DNA from: Devosia crocina
GTDB lineage: Bacteria > Pseudomonadota > Alphaproteobacteria > Rhizobiales > Devosiaceae
Direction: 5' to 3'
DNA: 64,000 nt
Assembly (NCBI RefSeq): GCF_900116545.1
Contig: NZ_FPCK01000002.1
Location: 558,001 to 622,000, forward strand
Part shown: positions 16,568 through 26,493 of the stretch, one piece after another
Layout of the letters: each line of letters opens with the position of its first letter
Numbering within the stretch: position 1 is the first letter of the stretch
The notes under the pieces: model-generated
The model's database searches: none
Seen by the model: the letters and a program-made list of their open reading frames with translations, nothing else
Told to the model about the DNA's origin: nothing
Position numbers and translations under genes: made by a program

Positions 16568-17542
16568 TCAGTCGCGGACTTTGTACGGCTTTTGATCGCG
16601 CATGAAGCGAGCGAGAGCCTCCAGGTCGGGATCGCCGCCCGGCGGCATCACGACGCGCAGGTTCACGTAGAGATCGCCATCGCCGTAAAGACCCTTGCCC
16701 TTGAGGCGCAGGGCCTTGGAGGTGTCGACGCCAGGCGGGAGGTTGAGTTCCACCGAACCGTCGAGGGTGGGCACGCGCACCTTGGCGCCGAGCACGGCTT
16801 CATAAAGCGTCACGGCCACATCGGTGCGCACATCGTGCCCATCGCGGCGAAACACCTTGGACTTTTCAAAGCGCACCGTGACCAGGGCATCGCCGGGCTC
16901 GCCAAAGGGGGAGGGCGTACCCTGCCCCTTGAGGCGGATCTGCTGACCTTCTTCGACCTTTTCAGGCAGCTTGACCGAAAGCAGCTTGCCGGTGGGCATG
17001 CGCACGGAAACCGCGGCCGCCTTGTGCGCATCTTCGAGCGAGACGGCGACATTGACCACAACGTCCTCGCCCTTGCCGGTGCGGGTGCCGGCTCCAGCGC
17101 CCGCGCTGCCGCCCATGCCCTGGGTAAAGGGATCCCATTGCGCGTTGCCGGCGCCGGCGGTCCGGCCACCGGCCGCGCCGCGCGGCTGACCGCCGAAACC
17201 GCTCATGAATTCCTTGAGAATATCTTCGGCCGAAAAGCCACCTGCACCAGCACCCGCGCCAGTGCGCGCACGCCCTGCCCCGGCGCCGAAACCGCCATTG
17301 CCGAAGCCGGCAAAGCGCGGATTGCCATCCGCATCGATCTCGCCGCGGTCGAACTGGCCGCGCTTTTCAGCATCGTTCAGCAGGTCATAGGCATGGGTTG
17401 CCTCAGCAAACTTGCCATGTGCCGAAGGGTCATCAGGGTTCTGGTCGGGGTGATATTTCTTGGCCAGCTTGCGATAGGCGGACTTGATGTCCTTTTCGCT
17501 TGCGGACCGCGGCACCCCAAGCACGGTGTATGGATCGCGCAT
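16568..17542 (-). CDS. DnaJ-class co-chaperone without zinc fingers (CbpA-like)
   Basis: A 324-residue protein with an N-terminal J-domain (about 1-68, HPD motif in KKYHPDQNP) and a Gly/Ala-rich, Phe-containing linker (about 75-165). The CTD I/II substrate-binding region follows (about 170-315, with KVFRRDGHDV and KLPEKVEEGQQIRLKGQG). The cysteine-rich zinc region of true DnaJ is missing, as in CbpA and Rhizobium DnaJ-like proteins. It would stimulate DnaK ATPase activity and present clients. It is divergent from pdxH, an arrangement I recall in several rhizobia. Confidence 0.92.
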   Translation of the reverse strand: MRDPYTVLGVPRSASEKDIKSAYRKLAKKYHPDQNPDDPSAHGKFAEATHAYDLLNDAEKRGQFDRGEIDADGNPRFAGFGNGGFGAGAGRARTGAGAGAGGFSAEDILKEFMSGFGGQPRGAAGGRTAGAGNAQWDPFTQGMGGSAGAGAGTRTGKGEDVVVNVAVSLEDAHKAAAVSVRMPTGKLLSVKLPEKVEEGQQIRLKGQGTPSPFGEPGDALVTVRFEKSKVFRRDGHDVRTDVAVTLYEAVLGAKVRVPTLDGSVELNLPPGVDTSKALRLKGKGLYGDGDLYVNLRVVMPPGGDPDLEALARFMRDQKPYKVRD

Positions 17543-17655
17543 TTGGTCCTATCTGTTCGGGTCGGGCGTTGCTTCGCCCACATTTGCAGTCCTATATGGC
17601 GACGCCCCCCTGGCTTGTCCAGTTTCCGGGGACGGAAAGCGCAGGAAATATAACG

Positions 17656-18285
17656 ATGCTGCAAACGCTCACCGAACGCCTGTTCGACGATGGCGATCGA
17701 TCCGACCTCGATCCTTTTGCCGTGTTCGAGGAATGGTTTGCCCTGGCCAATGAGAGCGAACCCAACGATCCCCACGCCATGGCGCTGGCGAGTGCGGACG
17801 AGACCGGCCTGCCCGATGTGCGCATGGTGCTGCTCAATGCGCGGGACGCGCGCGGCTTCTGCTTTTTCACCAATTTCGGCTCGGACAAGGGGCGGCAGCT
17901 GCTGGCCAATCCGCAGGCCGCGGCCGTGTTTCACTGGAAGAGCCTGCGCCGGCAGATCCGCCTTCGGGGGCCCGTGGAGGTGGTGAGCCCTGCCGAATCG
18001 GACGCCTATTTCGCATCGCGCCATCGCGGCAGCCAGATCGCATCGGCTTCTTCGCTGCAGTCGCGTCCGCTTGAAAACCGCAATGCCTTGATCGAGCGGG
18101 TCGAAAGGCTGACCGCTGAGCTTGGCGATAATCCCGTGCCGCGGCCAGAGCACTGGGCCGGGTTCCGGATTAAGCCGGTGATGATGGAATTCTGGAAGGA
18201 CGGACAATATCGCCTCCACGACCGTGTGCGCTTCGTGCGCGACACGCCCGAGAGGAATTGGACGAGCAACCGGCTTTACCCCTAA
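17656..18285 (+). CDS. pdxH: Pyridoxamine/pyridoxine 5'-phosphate oxidase
   Basis: A 209-residue FMN enzyme that makes pyridoxal 5'-phosphate. Visible are GLPDVRMVLLNARDARGFCFFTN (FMN-binding strand), GRQLLANPQAAAVFHWKSLRRQIRLRG, the SRHRGSQIASASSLQSRPL active-site loop, and the C-terminal PVMMEFWKDGQYRLHDR and RNWTSNRLYP ending found throughout the family. The ATG at 17656 has AGGAA nine bases upstream; earlier in-frame ATGs (17530, 17596) lead an unconserved extension and are rejected. Confidence 0.96.
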   Translation: MLQTLTERLFDDGDRSDLDPFAVFEEWFALANESEPNDPHAMALASADETGLPDVRMVLLNARDARGFCFFTNFGSDKGRQLLANPQAAAVFHWKSLRRQIRLRGPVEVVSPAESDAYFASRHRGSQIASASSLQSRPLENRNALIERVERLTAELGDNPVPRPEHWAGFRIKPVMMEFWKDGQYRLHDRVRFVRDTPERNWTSNRLYP

Positions 18286-18348
18286 GCGTTCAGCGAAGCG
18301 AAACACCTTTCCCCCTAATCTCGAGCGTCAGCAAGGGAATGACTGTTC

Positions 18349-19173
18349 GTGCGCATCGTCATCAAAACCTCGAAATGGGCCATTTGGGCGCGCCGTCTGG
18401 GCAGCCTGACCATTCCGCTCCTGGTTTTGCCGGTGTTGCTGCACCACCTGCGGCTGATCGATTCCCCAGCGTTTTTCGTGGCCGCGCTTGTTGGGCTCGC
18501 CGTGTCCCTGATGGCGCTCCTCGTCTCGCTCGTGGCGCTGGTGCGTCTTTGGTATACGGGCGACCAGGGCTGGAGCCGCGCGCTGGTGGGGCTTTTTCTG
18601 GCGCATGTTTGCCTTATGCCCTTCGGCTGGTACGGATACCTTGCGCAGAAATATCCACCGGTGACCGATATCGCGACCGTGGCGCGCGGGGAATTGCCGC
18701 TGCTGTTCTTGCCGGACATGGCGAACATGCCCCCTCCCATGCTGATCTCCCCCGCCGATCAGGAGCGAATCTTTCCCAATGCGGCGACGCGCACCTATCC
18801 GCTCGATGCGGCCCAGCTTTTTGCGCTGGTGCTGCGCCTTGCCGAGGGCTCCGGCTGGGATTTGAGGCTCAGCCGCGAACCGGGAGCCGATGGGACGCCG
18901 GGGCGGATCAATGCGCGCATCGTGACCCTGCCCGGCTGGATCGAGGAAGCTGTGTTGCGGGTCGAGAGCGTGCCCGGTGGTGCCGCGCTCGACATGCGTT
19001 CGGCTTCGATCAACGCGCCGCACGATTTCGGCTCCAATGGCAAGCGGATCGAAAACTTCATGATCGCGCTCGATCTCGAAGTGACGACGCTGCTGCGCGA
19101 CAACCCCAATGCCAACCAGCCGGTCGAAGATGACGACGAGGAACCGGCACCTGCCGTAGAAGGCGAGGAGTAG
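18349..19173 (+). CDS. DUF1499 membrane protein
   Basis: A 274-residue protein with three hydrophobic segments in the first 100 residues (about 18-35, 45-68, 78-98) and a soluble DUF1499 domain after the conserved KYPPVTDIATV motif (residues 102-112). The domain continues through YPLDAAQLFALVLRLAEGSGW to a final DFGSNGKRIENFMIAL, as in the family. Function is unknown. The start is GTG at 18349 with AAGGGA about ten bases upstream; the ATG at 18339 is out of frame. The last 20 residues are acidic and probably disordered. It may share the pdxH transcript. Confidence 0.8.
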   Translation: MRIVIKTSKWAIWARRLGSLTIPLLVLPVLLHHLRLIDSPAFFVAALVGLAVSLMALLVSLVALVRLWYTGDQGWSRALVGLFLAHVCLMPFGWYGYLAQKYPPVTDIATVARGELPLLFLPDMANMPPPMLISPADQERIFPNAATRTYPLDAAQLFALVLRLAEGSGWDLRLSREPGADGTPGRINARIVTLPGWIEEAVLRVESVPGGAALDMRSASINAPHDFGSNGKRIENFMIALDLEVTTLLRDNPNANQPVEDDDEEPAPAVEGEE

Positions 19174-19184
19174 CCTCCTTTCGG

Positions 19185-19273
19185 GCCCTCCCCATCAAGC
19201 CTCTCGCTGGTCGGGAGGGGCAAGGCTAGAGGTAGAGCCCCTCACCCTAACCCTCTCCCCAGAGGGGCGAGAG
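19185..19273. repeat. Two adjacent GC-rich palindromic repeats
   Basis: The first module (19185-19221) pairs GCCCTCCCC with GGGAGGGGC. The second (19238-19273) is CCCCTCACCCTAACCCTCTC then CCCAGAGGGGCGAGAGG, the same wording as the elements near 28,755, 33,046 and 45,292. They lie between the convergent DUF1499 and glpK genes. Confidence 0.65.
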
Positions 19274-19406
19274 GATTGGATCGAGTGTGGGGCAGTTGCG
19301 GGTTACATTCGCCTGTCTGGTCCTCCCTCTTTCGCCTCTTTAGGAGAGTGCACGGGGAAATCGGGGCGGATCCGGTTCTCAATCAACGCAGGACATGGAG
19401 CGCTCT

Positions 19407-20891
19407 TCACTGCGTCAGAACGCGGCGGACGGCGTCGTCCCAACCGGCGAGTTTTTCGGCGCGCTGGTTTTCGTCCATTTCCGGCTCGAAGCGCTGGTCG
19501 CGCGCCCAGGCGGCGGCGAACTCGTCCATGCCGGGCCAGACGCCGGCCTTCATGCCGGCAAGCCAGGCAGCGCCAAGGGCGGTGGTTTCAAGGATCGTCG
19601 GGCGATCGACCGGGGCATCGAGCACATCGGCAAGAAATTGCATGGTCCAATCCGAGGCCACCATGCCGCCATCGACGCGCAGCACGGTTTCGGTGCCGTC
19701 ACGGGTCCAGTCCTTGCGCATGGCTTCGAGCAGGTCGCGCGTCTGGTAGCACACCGCCTCGAGCGCGGCGCGGGCGATCTCGGCGGGCCCGGTATTGCGG
19801 GTAATGCCAAAAATGGCGCCGCGCGCCTCCGCATCCCACCAGGGGGCGCCGAGGCCTACAAAGGCGGGGACCATGTAAACGCGCTGGCTCGGGTCCGCGG
19901 AACGCGCGAGGGGGCCGGTCTGGCTCGCCTCAGTGACCAGTTTGAGCCCGTCGCGGATCCACTGCACCGCGGCCCCGGCAATAAAGATCGAGCCTTCAAG
20001 CGCATAGGTGGTCTGCCCGTCGAGGCGATAGGCGATGGTGGTCAAGAGCCGGTTGTCCGAGCGCACCATGTCCTTGCCGGTATTGAGCACGGCAAAGCAG
20101 CCGGTTCCATAGGTCGATTTGACCATGCCGGGCGCAAAACAGGCCTGGCCGATGGTTGCGGCATGCTGATCACCGGCGACGCCCAGGATCGGGATCTCCC
20201 CGCCGAACAGGGTGCTTGTGCCGAAATCATCGGCGCAATCCTTGACTTCGGGCAGGAGCGCGGCGGGGATCTCGAGAAGCCTAAGCAGATCATCGTCCCA
20301 GTGGTTGCGGGCAATGTCGAAGAGCAGGGTGCGCGCCGCGTTGGTGGCGTCGGTCGCGTGCACCCGTCCCTCGGTCAGCCGCCAGATCAGGAAGCTGTCG
20401 ATGGTGCCGAAGGCCAGTTCCCCCGCCTCCGCCTTTTCGCGCGCGCCCTCGACCTTATCGAGCAACCACTTGACCTTGGTGCCGGAAAAATAGGGGTCGA
20501 GCAGCAGGCCGGTGCGCTCGGTAAAAAGCGGCTCGTGCCCCTTTTGCTTGAGATCGGCGCAGATCGCGGCGGTGCGGCGGTCCTGCCAGACAATGGCATT
20601 GTGGATCGGCTTGCCGGTCTTTCTGTCCCAGATGACGACGGTTTCACGCTGGTTGGTGATGCCGATGGCAGCGATATCGGCAGCGGTGATCCCGGCCTTG
20701 TCGAGCGCGGTCCGGATGGTGGCGGTGACGCTGTTCCAGATGTCCTCGGGGTCGTGCTCGACCCAGCCATCCCGGGGGAAGATCTGCCGGAACTCCTGTT
20801 GCCCGGTGCCCACGATCCGCCGTTCGCCGTCGAACACGATGGCCCGGCTCGACGTGGTACCCTGATCGATGGCCAGGATGAAATCGGTCAT
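19407..20891 (-). CDS. glpK: Glycerol kinase
   Basis: A 494-residue FGGY-family kinase beginning [20 protein letters not shown], the ATP-binding signature of the family. The glycerol-contact region [12 protein letters not shown], the [14 protein letters not shown] motif and [21 protein letters not shown] are intact. It converts glycerol to sn-glycerol 3-phosphate with ATP. GGAGGAG lies upstream of the ATG at 20891. It is second in a glpD-glpK pair, separated by about 50 bases. No glycerol facilitator or ABC importer gene is in the window. Confidence 0.97.
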   Translation of the reverse strand: MTDFILAIDQGTTSSRAIVFDGERRIVGTGQQEFRQIFPRDGWVEHDPEDIWNSVTATIRTALDKAGITAADIAAIGITNQRETVVIWDRKTGKPIHNAIVWQDRRTAAICADLKQKGHEPLFTERTGLLLDPYFSGTKVKWLLDKVEGAREKAEAGELAFGTIDSFLIWRLTEGRVHATDATNAARTLLFDIARNHWDDDLLRLLEIPAALLPEVKDCADDFGTSTLFGGEIPILGVAGDQHAATIGQACFAPGMVKSTYGTGCFAVLNTGKDMVRSDNRLLTTIAYRLDGQTTYALEGSIFIAGAAVQWIRDGLKLVTEASQTGPLARSADPSQRVYMVPAFVGLGAPWWDAEARGAIFGITRNTGPAEIARAALEAVCYQTRDLLEAMRKDWTRDGTETVLRVDGGMVASDWTMQFLADVLDAPVDRPTILETTALGAAWLAGMKAGVWPGMDEFAAAWARDQRFEPEMDENQRAEKLAGWDDAVRRVLTQ

Positions 20892-20941
20892 GAATTGCTC
20901 CTCCAGAACTCTTGGACGCCCCGACCCGGTGCCGCTGCGGG

Positions 20942-22435
20942 CTACTTGCGGCTCCTCAGATAGGCTTCGAGCCGGGCAGTGTCTTCGGCGCCGACGCGCA
21001 GGCCCAGCTTGGTGCGGCGCCAGAGCACGTCTTGTGCCGTGCGGGCCCACTCCTGTTCAACAAGGTAGATCACTTCGCGGGCGAAAAGATCGTGGCCGAA
21101 ATTCTGCTCGAGATCGCCGGGGGTCCGAGCATCGCCAAGAAGAATGCGGGCCTTGGTGCCATAAAGGCGCATCAACCGGCGCAGCAGGGTGCCCGGCAGC
21201 TCCGGATAATCGAGGCCAAGCCGGCGCACTTCCGCGTCGAAGCTGAGGGGACCGAAATCGCCGCCGGGCAAGGTGCTGACCTTGGTCCAGGCCGGATTGC
21301 GGTGCCCGAGCACCTCCTCGACCTTTTCGAGAACCGATTCGGCGAGCCGGCGGGAGGTGGTGAGTTTGCCGCCGAACACGTTGATCACAGCCCCGCTTGC
21401 CTTGTCGCCTTCGAGCTTGAGGACGTAATCGCGCGTTGCCTCCTGGGCCGCGCTCGCGCCATCGTCAAAGAGCGGCCGGACGCCTGAATAGGTCCAGGCG
21501 ATCTGGTCGCGGGTGACGGGCCTGGCGAAATATTCGCTGGCCGCCGACAGCAGGTAATCGGTCTCTTCGGCGGAGATCGTTACGTCCTTGGGATCGCCCT
21601 GGTAGTCGCGGTCGGTGGTGCCGATCAGGGTGAAATCATCCTGATAGGGGATGGCGAAAATGATGCGGCCGTCCCCGTTCTGGAAGATATAGCAGCGGTC
21701 GTGGTCATAGAGCTTCCTGACCACGATATGACTGCCCTGGACGAGCCGCACGTTGTGGGCGCCGTTTTTGCCCATGACGCCGTTGATCACCTGGTCGACC
21801 CAGGGACCGGCGGCATTGACGATCATCCTGGCGCGCACGGTCTGCTGCCCGCCTTCGCCATCGAGCGCTATGGTCCAGCCGCCATTGTCGCGGCGTGCCG
21901 AGGTCACTTTGGTGCGCGGATAAATGGTGGCGCCCTTGTCGGCGGCGTCGCGCGCATTGAGCACGACGAAGCGGGCATCATCGACCCAGCAATCGCTATA
22001 TTCAAAGCCCAGGCGATAGCCTGGCTTGAGCGGCTTGCCGGTGACGTCGCGGGTCAGGTCCAGCGTCTTGGTGGGCGGCAGGAGCTTCCGGCCGCCCATA
22101 TAATCGTACATGGCAAGTCCGGTACGCAGCACAAAGGCGGGGCGCAGGCCCTTGTGGTGCGGCAGAACGAACCGCAGCGGCCAGATGATGTGCGGCGCGG
22201 CGGCCCAGAGGATTTCCCGCTCGGCCAGCGCCTCATGCACGAGGCGGAATTCATAGTGTTCGAGATAGCGCAGGCCACCGTGGATGAGCTTGGTGGCGGC
22301 CGAACTCGTGCCCGAAGCGAAGTCGTTCATTTCCGCAAGACCTACGGAGAAGCCGCGGCCCTGGGCGTCGCGGGCGACACTAGCGCCATTGATGCCTCCG
22401 CCGATCACGAATAGGTCGAACTGCGCCTCGGTCAC
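20942..22435 (-). CDS. glpD: Aerobic glycerol-3-phosphate dehydrogenase (FAD)
   Basis: A 497-residue membrane-associated flavoenzyme: N-terminal dinucleotide fold [20 protein letters not shown], then the GlpD-specific [18 protein letters not shown], and the C-terminal regulatory-like domain. It oxidises glycerol 3-phosphate to dihydroxyacetone phosphate and reduces quinone. It is transcribed first, with glpK following, so the pair feeds glycerol into glycolysis. Upstream lie three TTTCGTWTTA repeats at two-turn spacing, the layout of a DeoR-type (GlpR-like) operator. Confidence 0.97.
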   Translation of the reverse strand: MTEAQFDLFVIGGGINGASVARDAQGRGFSVGLAEMNDFASGTSSAATKLIHGGLRYLEHYEFRLVHEALAEREILWAAAPHIIWPLRFVLPHHKGLRPAFVLRTGLAMYDYMGGRKLLPPTKTLDLTRDVTGKPLKPGYRLGFEYSDCWVDDARFVVLNARDAADKGATIYPRTKVTSARRDNGGWTIALDGEGGQQTVRARMIVNAAGPWVDQVINGVMGKNGAHNVRLVQGSHIVVRKLYDHDRCYIFQNGDGRIIFAIPYQDDFTLIGTTDRDYQGDPKDVTISAEETDYLLSAASEYFARPVTRDQIAWTYSGVRPLFDDGASAAQEATRDYVLKLEGDKASGAVINVFGGKLTTSRRLAESVLEKVEEVLGHRNPAWTKVSTLPGGDFGPLSFDAEVRRLGLDYPELPGTLLRRLMRLYGTKARILLGDARTPGDLEQNFGHDLFAREVIYLVEQEWARTAQDVLWRRTKLGLRVGAEDTARLEAYLRSRK

Positions 22436-22454
22436 ACTGGCCTCCAGAGTTGTG

Positions 22455-22508
22455 TTTCGTATTTACGTCATCTGGTTTCGTTTTAGAAGAGCGCGGCTTT
22501 CGTTTTAG
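22455..22508. promoter_or_regulatory. Triple direct-repeat operator upstream of glpD (candidate GlpR sites)
   Basis: Three copies of a TTTCGTWTTA motif start at 22455 (TTTCGTATTTA), 22476 (TTTCGTTTTAG) and 22498 (TTTCGTTTTAG). The spacing of 21 and 22 bases puts all three on one face of the helix. They begin 20 bases upstream of the glpD ATG. DeoR-family regulators such as GlpR often bind repeats with a TTCG core, so induction by glycerol 3-phosphate is a reasonable inference. No regulator gene is present here. Confidence 0.6.
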
Positions 22509-22610
22509 CGCATTGCCCGATGTGGGCGGGCGCTACCATACCAGCCTGGTTGACCCTTCCGCCGCAAGGGGCTAGGCCTGCCCCATTCTTTGGGCCCGGA
22601 CCTTCGGCCA

Positions 22611-23546
22611 ATGCTCGACATCATCTACGTCATTCTGCCCATCTTCGCCCTGATGGGGCTGGGCTATGTCGCCGTGGCGCGGCACCTGTTTCCGGCCGAA
22701 GGCGTCAAAAGCCTGATCGCCTTCGTTAACAATTTCGCGACGCCCTGCCTTCTCTACTATTCCATCTCAACGAGCGACTTCCGCTCCGCGTTCAATCTGG
22801 CGATCATCGGCCCGTTCTACCTAGGGGCGATCATCTGCTTCGTCGTGGGGATCGTGCTGGCGCGGCGCGTCTTCGGCAACCGGCCGGGCGAGAGCGTGGC
22901 CGTCGGGTTTTCAGGCACATTTACCAACACCGTGCTGGTCGGCCTGCCGATCATCACCCGCGCCTATGGCGATGGCGCCCTGCCCGTGATCCTGTCGATC
23001 ATCGGCCTTCATGGCGCGATCCTGCTTTCGCTCGGGATGATGACCATGGAACTGGTGCGGCGTGATGGGCAGCCGCTGTTCAGGACGCTCGTCGTTGCGG
23101 TGCGCCGGATCGTCTCCAATCCGCTGATCTGGGGCATTGCCGCGGGCATCATCGGCTCACTGCTCGAGATCCAGTTGATCGAACCGGCAGAAGCCTTTTT
23201 CATGATGATGGGCCAGGCTGTGGTTCCCGCCGCGCTGTTTGGCATCGGGGGCGCCCTTGTCGAATTCAAGCTGTCGGAAAACTGGAAGCAGGCGCTTGTC
23301 GCTTCGCTGATCAAGCTGATCGTCCACCCGGCCCTCGCCTATGTGCTGATGATCTGGGTCCTGCAGGTGCCGCTCGAAATCGCCCGATATGGCATTCTGC
23401 TCGCCGCCATGCCGGCAGGGGTCAATATCTATGTGTTCGCCACCTATTATGACCGGGGCATCAGCGTTGCGACCAATACGATCCTGATTGCCACCGTGCT
23501 GTCGGCCGCAACGATTACGGGTTGGCTTTACGTCCTGTCGCTTTAG
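22611..23546 (+). CDS. AEC (auxin efflux carrier) family transporter
   Basis: A 311-residue integral membrane protein with about ten helices, starting MLDIIYVILPIFALMGLGYV. The Asn-Phe-Ala-Thr-Pro segment of helix two (FVNNFATPCLLYYSI) and a second copy in the C-terminal half (LLAAMPAGVNIYVFATYY) are the hallmark of this family. Bacterial members export or import small organic acids such as malate or malonate; the substrate is not readable. The ATG at 22611 is chosen because the first membrane helix starts there. The gene is divergent from glpD and ends overlapping the convergent threonylcarbamoyl-AMP synthase gene. Confidence 0.9.
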   Translation: MLDIIYVILPIFALMGLGYVAVARHLFPAEGVKSLIAFVNNFATPCLLYYSISTSDFRSAFNLAIIGPFYLGAIICFVVGIVLARRVFGNRPGESVAVGFSGTFTNTVLVGLPIITRAYGDGALPVILSIIGLHGAILLSLGMMTMELVRRDGQPLFRTLVVAVRRIVSNPLIWGIAAGIIGSLLEIQLIEPAEAFFMMMGQAVVPAALFGIGGALVEFKLSENWKQALVASLIKLIVHPALAYVLMIWVLQVPLEIARYGILLAAMPAGVNIYVFATYYDRGISVATNTILIATVLSAATITGWLYVLSL

Positions 23547-24496
23547 CGGCCCGGCTCGTCGCGCGGCGCTGCCGCTCTTTGCAGCCGGTCATTGATGGCT
23601 TCGCCCAAGCCCTCATGCGGGATCGGAGCGACGGCAATGGTTTTGGCGCCGGTCGCATCGAGTTCGTGCAGCATGGAAAAGAGGTTGCGGGCGGCTTCGT
23701 GGAGATCGCCGGTTTCCGACAGATTGCGGATTTCGCCGGCAAAGCTGGGGGCGGGACCGAAGGCGAGAAAGGCTTCCCCGGGTCGGGGCGTTGTCTCGAG
23801 CCGCATATGGGCATTGGGCGCGTAATGGCTGAGGAGCATGCCGGGCGCCGATATCCTGGCCCCCCTTGCCGCGCTCAGAACTTTGATCCCGAACCGCCTT
23901 TCGATCTCGCTGCGGGCAAGGGCTCCTGCACGCAGCTGGATGATGGTGTCGCCGTCGATGGCGATGATGGTGGATTCAACGCCAGCCTTGCAGGGTCCGC
24001 CATCGAGCACCGGCACGCGACCGCCGAAGCCGCGCTCGACCTGGCTGGCGGTGGTGGGCGAGAGTCTGCCCGAAGGATTGGCCGAGGGTGCGGCAAGCGG
24101 ACGATCAGCGGCGCGCAAAAGCGCAAGGGACAGCGGATGATCGGGCATGCGCAGCGCCACGGTGTCGAGCCCGGCCGTCGCCACATCGGCAAGCCCATGG
24201 CCCTCTCGGAGCGGGAGGACGATGCTGAGCGGGCCGGGCCAGAACGCGTCGGCCAGCTGGCGCGCGAGAGGGGAAAAATCGGCAAGCCGCTCGGCCATGG
24301 CCCGATCGGCCACATGCACGATCAGGGGATTGAACCGCGGCCGGCCCTTGGTTTCGTAGATCGACAGGACGGCATCTGGATCCGTCGCGTCGGCGCCGAG
24401 CCCATAAACGGTCTCGGTGGGAAAGGCGACGAGTTGTCCGGCGCGCAGCAGCGCGGCGGCATCCGCAATGGCTTGGTCGTCTGCATTCAGGATCAT
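23543..24496 (-). CDS. L-threonylcarbamoyladenylate synthase, Sua5 type
   Basis: A 317-residue two-domain protein: a YrdC domain (about 1-200, with AFPTETVYGLGADA, KGRPRFNPLIVHV and SANPSGRLSPTTA) and the extra C-terminal Sua5 domain (SAPGMLLSHYAPNAHMRLE onward). It makes threonylcarbamoyl-AMP from threonine, bicarbonate and ATP for the t6A37 modification of ANN-decoding tRNAs. An in-frame TTG at 24511 would add five residues; I chose the ATG because the family starts close to it. Its stop overlaps the end of the AEC transporter gene by four bases. Confidence 0.94.
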   Translation of the reverse strand: MILNADDQAIADAAALLRAGQLVAFPTETVYGLGADATDPDAVLSIYETKGRPRFNPLIVHVADRAMAERLADFSPLARQLADAFWPGPLSIVLPLREGHGLADVATAGLDTVALRMPDHPLSLALLRAADRPLAAPSANPSGRLSPTTASQVERGFGGRVPVLDGGPCKAGVESTIIAIDGDTIIQLRAGALARSEIERRFGIKVLSAARGARISAPGMLLSHYAPNAHMRLETTPRPGEAFLAFGPAPSFAGEIRNLSETGDLHEAARNLFSMLHELDATGAKTIAVAPIPHEGLGEAINDRLQRAAAPRDEPGR

Positions 24497-24559
24497 GCCG
24501 CTGTTTGACAATGGCGCCCGCCCGCGTCAAGACGGAAGGGCTCAACCGGAAGGCCCGTC

Positions 24560-25507
24560 GTGACCACGCTTCTCGTCAGCCAGCCCAATTTCGCCGACCA
24601 CCAGACGCCTCAGGGACACCCCGAACGCGCCGACCGCATCCAGGCGGTCAACGAGGCGCTGGAGGATGACCATTTCGCCGATCTCGTGCGGCGGGAGGCG
24701 CCCTATGGCGACATCACGCTCGCCGAACTCGTGCATGACGGGCGCTATATGGAGCAATTGCGCGCGGCACGCCCGAGCGAAGGCATCGGGCAGATCGATG
24801 GCGATACGTTTATCTCGGCGGATTCGCTCTCGGTCGCGGCAACGGGGCTCGGCGGAGCGCTGGCAGGGCTCGACGCGGTGTTGCTGGGCGAGGTGGACAA
24901 CGCCTTCTGCGCCATCCGGCCGCCCGGGCACCATGCCGAGATCGACCGGCCGATGGGGTTTTGCCTCATCAACACCGTCGCCATCGCGGCACGCGAGGCG
25001 CAGCGCAAATATGGCGCGGAGCGGGTGGCGATCATCGATTTCGACGTGCATCACGGCAATGGCACGCAGGATATCTTTGCTGCCGATGCGAGCGTGTTTT
25101 ACGCTTCAAGCCACCAGATGCCGCTTTTTCCCGGCACGGGGCACCCAAGCGAAACGGGCGCCGGCAATATAGTCAACGCAGCGCTCAGGGCCCAGAGCGA
25201 TGGGGAGATGATGCGGCTCGCTTATAGCGAAACCATCCTGCCCGCGCTCGACGATTTCGCGCCCGACCTGATCCTTCTGTCGGCCGGGTTCGACGCGCAT
25301 CACCGCGATCCCCTGGCCCAGCTCGACTGGGACAATGCCGACTTTGCCTGGCTCACGGCGAAGTTGATGGACGTGGCCGAGCGGCGATGCGGCAATCGCA
25401 TTGTGTCGCTGCTCGAAGGTGGCTATGACCTCAAGGGCCTTGCCGGCGGCGTGCGCCAGCACGTGGCGGCGCTGATGAGCGGGGCTGCGAACACACTCAA
25501 GGACTAG
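24560..25507 (+). CDS. Histone-deacetylase-like amidohydrolase
   Basis: A 315-residue member of the HDAC/acetylpolyamine amidohydrolase family. The active-site His pair is in RPPGHHAEIDRPMGFCLINT, the zinc ligands in IDFDVHHGNGT, and the third ligand in LLSAGFDAHHRDPL. In bacteria such enzymes deacetylate polyamines, acetoin-utilisation proteins or other acetylated amines. The GTG start (24560) has GGAAGG upstream, and the gene begins only 64 bases from the divergent tRNA-modification gene. xseB follows after nine bases, so they are probably co-transcribed. Confidence 0.92.
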   Translation: MTTLLVSQPNFADHQTPQGHPERADRIQAVNEALEDDHFADLVRREAPYGDITLAELVHDGRYMEQLRAARPSEGIGQIDGDTFISADSLSVAATGLGGALAGLDAVLLGEVDNAFCAIRPPGHHAEIDRPMGFCLINTVAIAAREAQRKYGAERVAIIDFDVHHGNGTQDIFAADASVFYASSHQMPLFPGTGHPSETGAGNIVNAALRAQSDGEMMRLAYSETILPALDDFAPDLILLSAGFDAHHRDPLAQLDWDNADFAWLTAKLMDVAERRCGNRIVSLLEGGYDLKGLAGGVRQHVAALMSGAANTLKD

Positions 25508-25516
25508 GATTGCCTG

Positions 25517-25765
25517 ATGGCTGAAACCGCTGACGATGTGAAAGCCCTCAGCTTCGAGGCGGCGCTGGAACAGCTCGAACAGATCGTGCAGAAGCTTGAA
25601 AGCGGCCGGGCGCCGCTGGCTGAATCGATCGCCATCTATGAGCGCGGCGAAGCGCTGAAGGCCCATTGCGAGATGCTGCTCAAGACAGCCGAAGCGCGGA
25701 TCGAGAAAATCACGCTCAGCCGCGACGGCAAGGCCACGGGCACCGAACCGCTCGACGCAAACTAA
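25517..25765 (+). CDS. xseB: Exodeoxyribonuclease VII small subunit
   Basis: An 82-residue protein with the XseB pattern [20 protein letters not shown] followed by [19 protein letters not shown]. It wraps the XseA large subunit to form the single-strand-specific nuclease. xseA is not in the window. The Lys and Glu pattern of the two helices is typical, and length is normal for the family. Confidence 0.95.
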   Translation: MAETADDVKALSFEAALEQLEQIVQKLESGRAPLAESIAIYERGEALKAHCEMLLKTAEARIEKITLSRDGKATGTEPLDAN

Positions 25766-25893
25766 GGATTGCGGGGGGCGCTGGCGTTCGCCCTCCCCTT
25801 GCGGAGAGGGAGGGACACCGCGGCGCGCATAAATAATAATATGCGTCCCGGCTATGACGGAGACGTTCGGACCACGGTCCGTGGAAATCGAGC

Positions 25894-26493
25894 ATGACAA
25901 CCAACAAGACCCTTCGAAATTTCCGGATCGTGCTGTGGGTGCTGGTGGCGGTGGCGGCGCTGGGGGCGACGTGGCTCTATCTCTATCGCCCGCCGCAACG
26001 GCCGCTCGGGATCAGCGGGCAGGAATTCGCGCTCGCCTCGACCAAGGGGGGCACGTTTACCCAGAACGATCTGGTCGGCACGCCGACGCTGCTGTTCTTC
26101 GGCTATACGTTTTGCCCCGATGTGTGCCCCACCACGCTTGCCGAAGCGACGGCCTGGCGGGCGCAGCTGGGGCTGGAGCCGGACGATCTGCGCATCGTTT
26201 TCGTGACCGTCGACCCCGAGCGCGACACGCTCGACATGGTGAAGGGCTATGTCGAGGGGTTCGACCCCTCGGTGATCGGGCTGGTCGGCAACGAGGCCGA
26301 GACCAATGATGTCAAGGCAGCCTTTGGCGTCTTTTCGGAAAAAGCGGGCGATGTCGAGAGCGAGTTCTACCTTGTCAATCATACCGCGCTGACCTTTCTG
26401 ATCGACCGGCAGGGTGCGTTTCAGGGCACTATTGCCTATGAAGAGGCGCAGGACACCGCCCTGGCCAAGGTCGAGCGGCTGGTGAAGGGGTGA
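25894..26493 (+). CDS. SCO1/SenC copper chaperone for cytochrome oxidase
   Basis: A 199-residue protein with one N-terminal membrane anchor (about residues 11-29) and a periplasmic thioredoxin-like domain. The copper-binding CxxxC is in TFCPDVCPTT (residues about 72-81) and the third ligand His is in LVNHTALTFLID. It delivers copper to the CuA site of cytochrome c oxidase or acts as a thiol reductase in that assembly. The stop overlaps the next start (GTGA), coupling it to the tlyA gene, with which it has no obvious functional link. Confidence 0.93.
   Translation: MTTNKTLRNFRIVLWVLVAVAALGATWLYLYRPPQRPLGISGQEFALASTKGGTFTQNDLVGTPTLLFFGYTFCPDVCPTTLAEATAWRAQLGLEPDDLRIVFVTVDPERDTLDMVKGYVEGFDPSVIGLVGNEAETNDVKAAFGVFSEKAGDVESEFYLVNHTALTFLIDRQGAFQGTIAYEEAQDTALAKVERLVKG

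Noticed and set aside
19395-20963. A 522-codon frame antisense to glpK
   Set aside because: glpK on the minus strand is complete and well conserved; the plus-strand frame has no homology that I can see.
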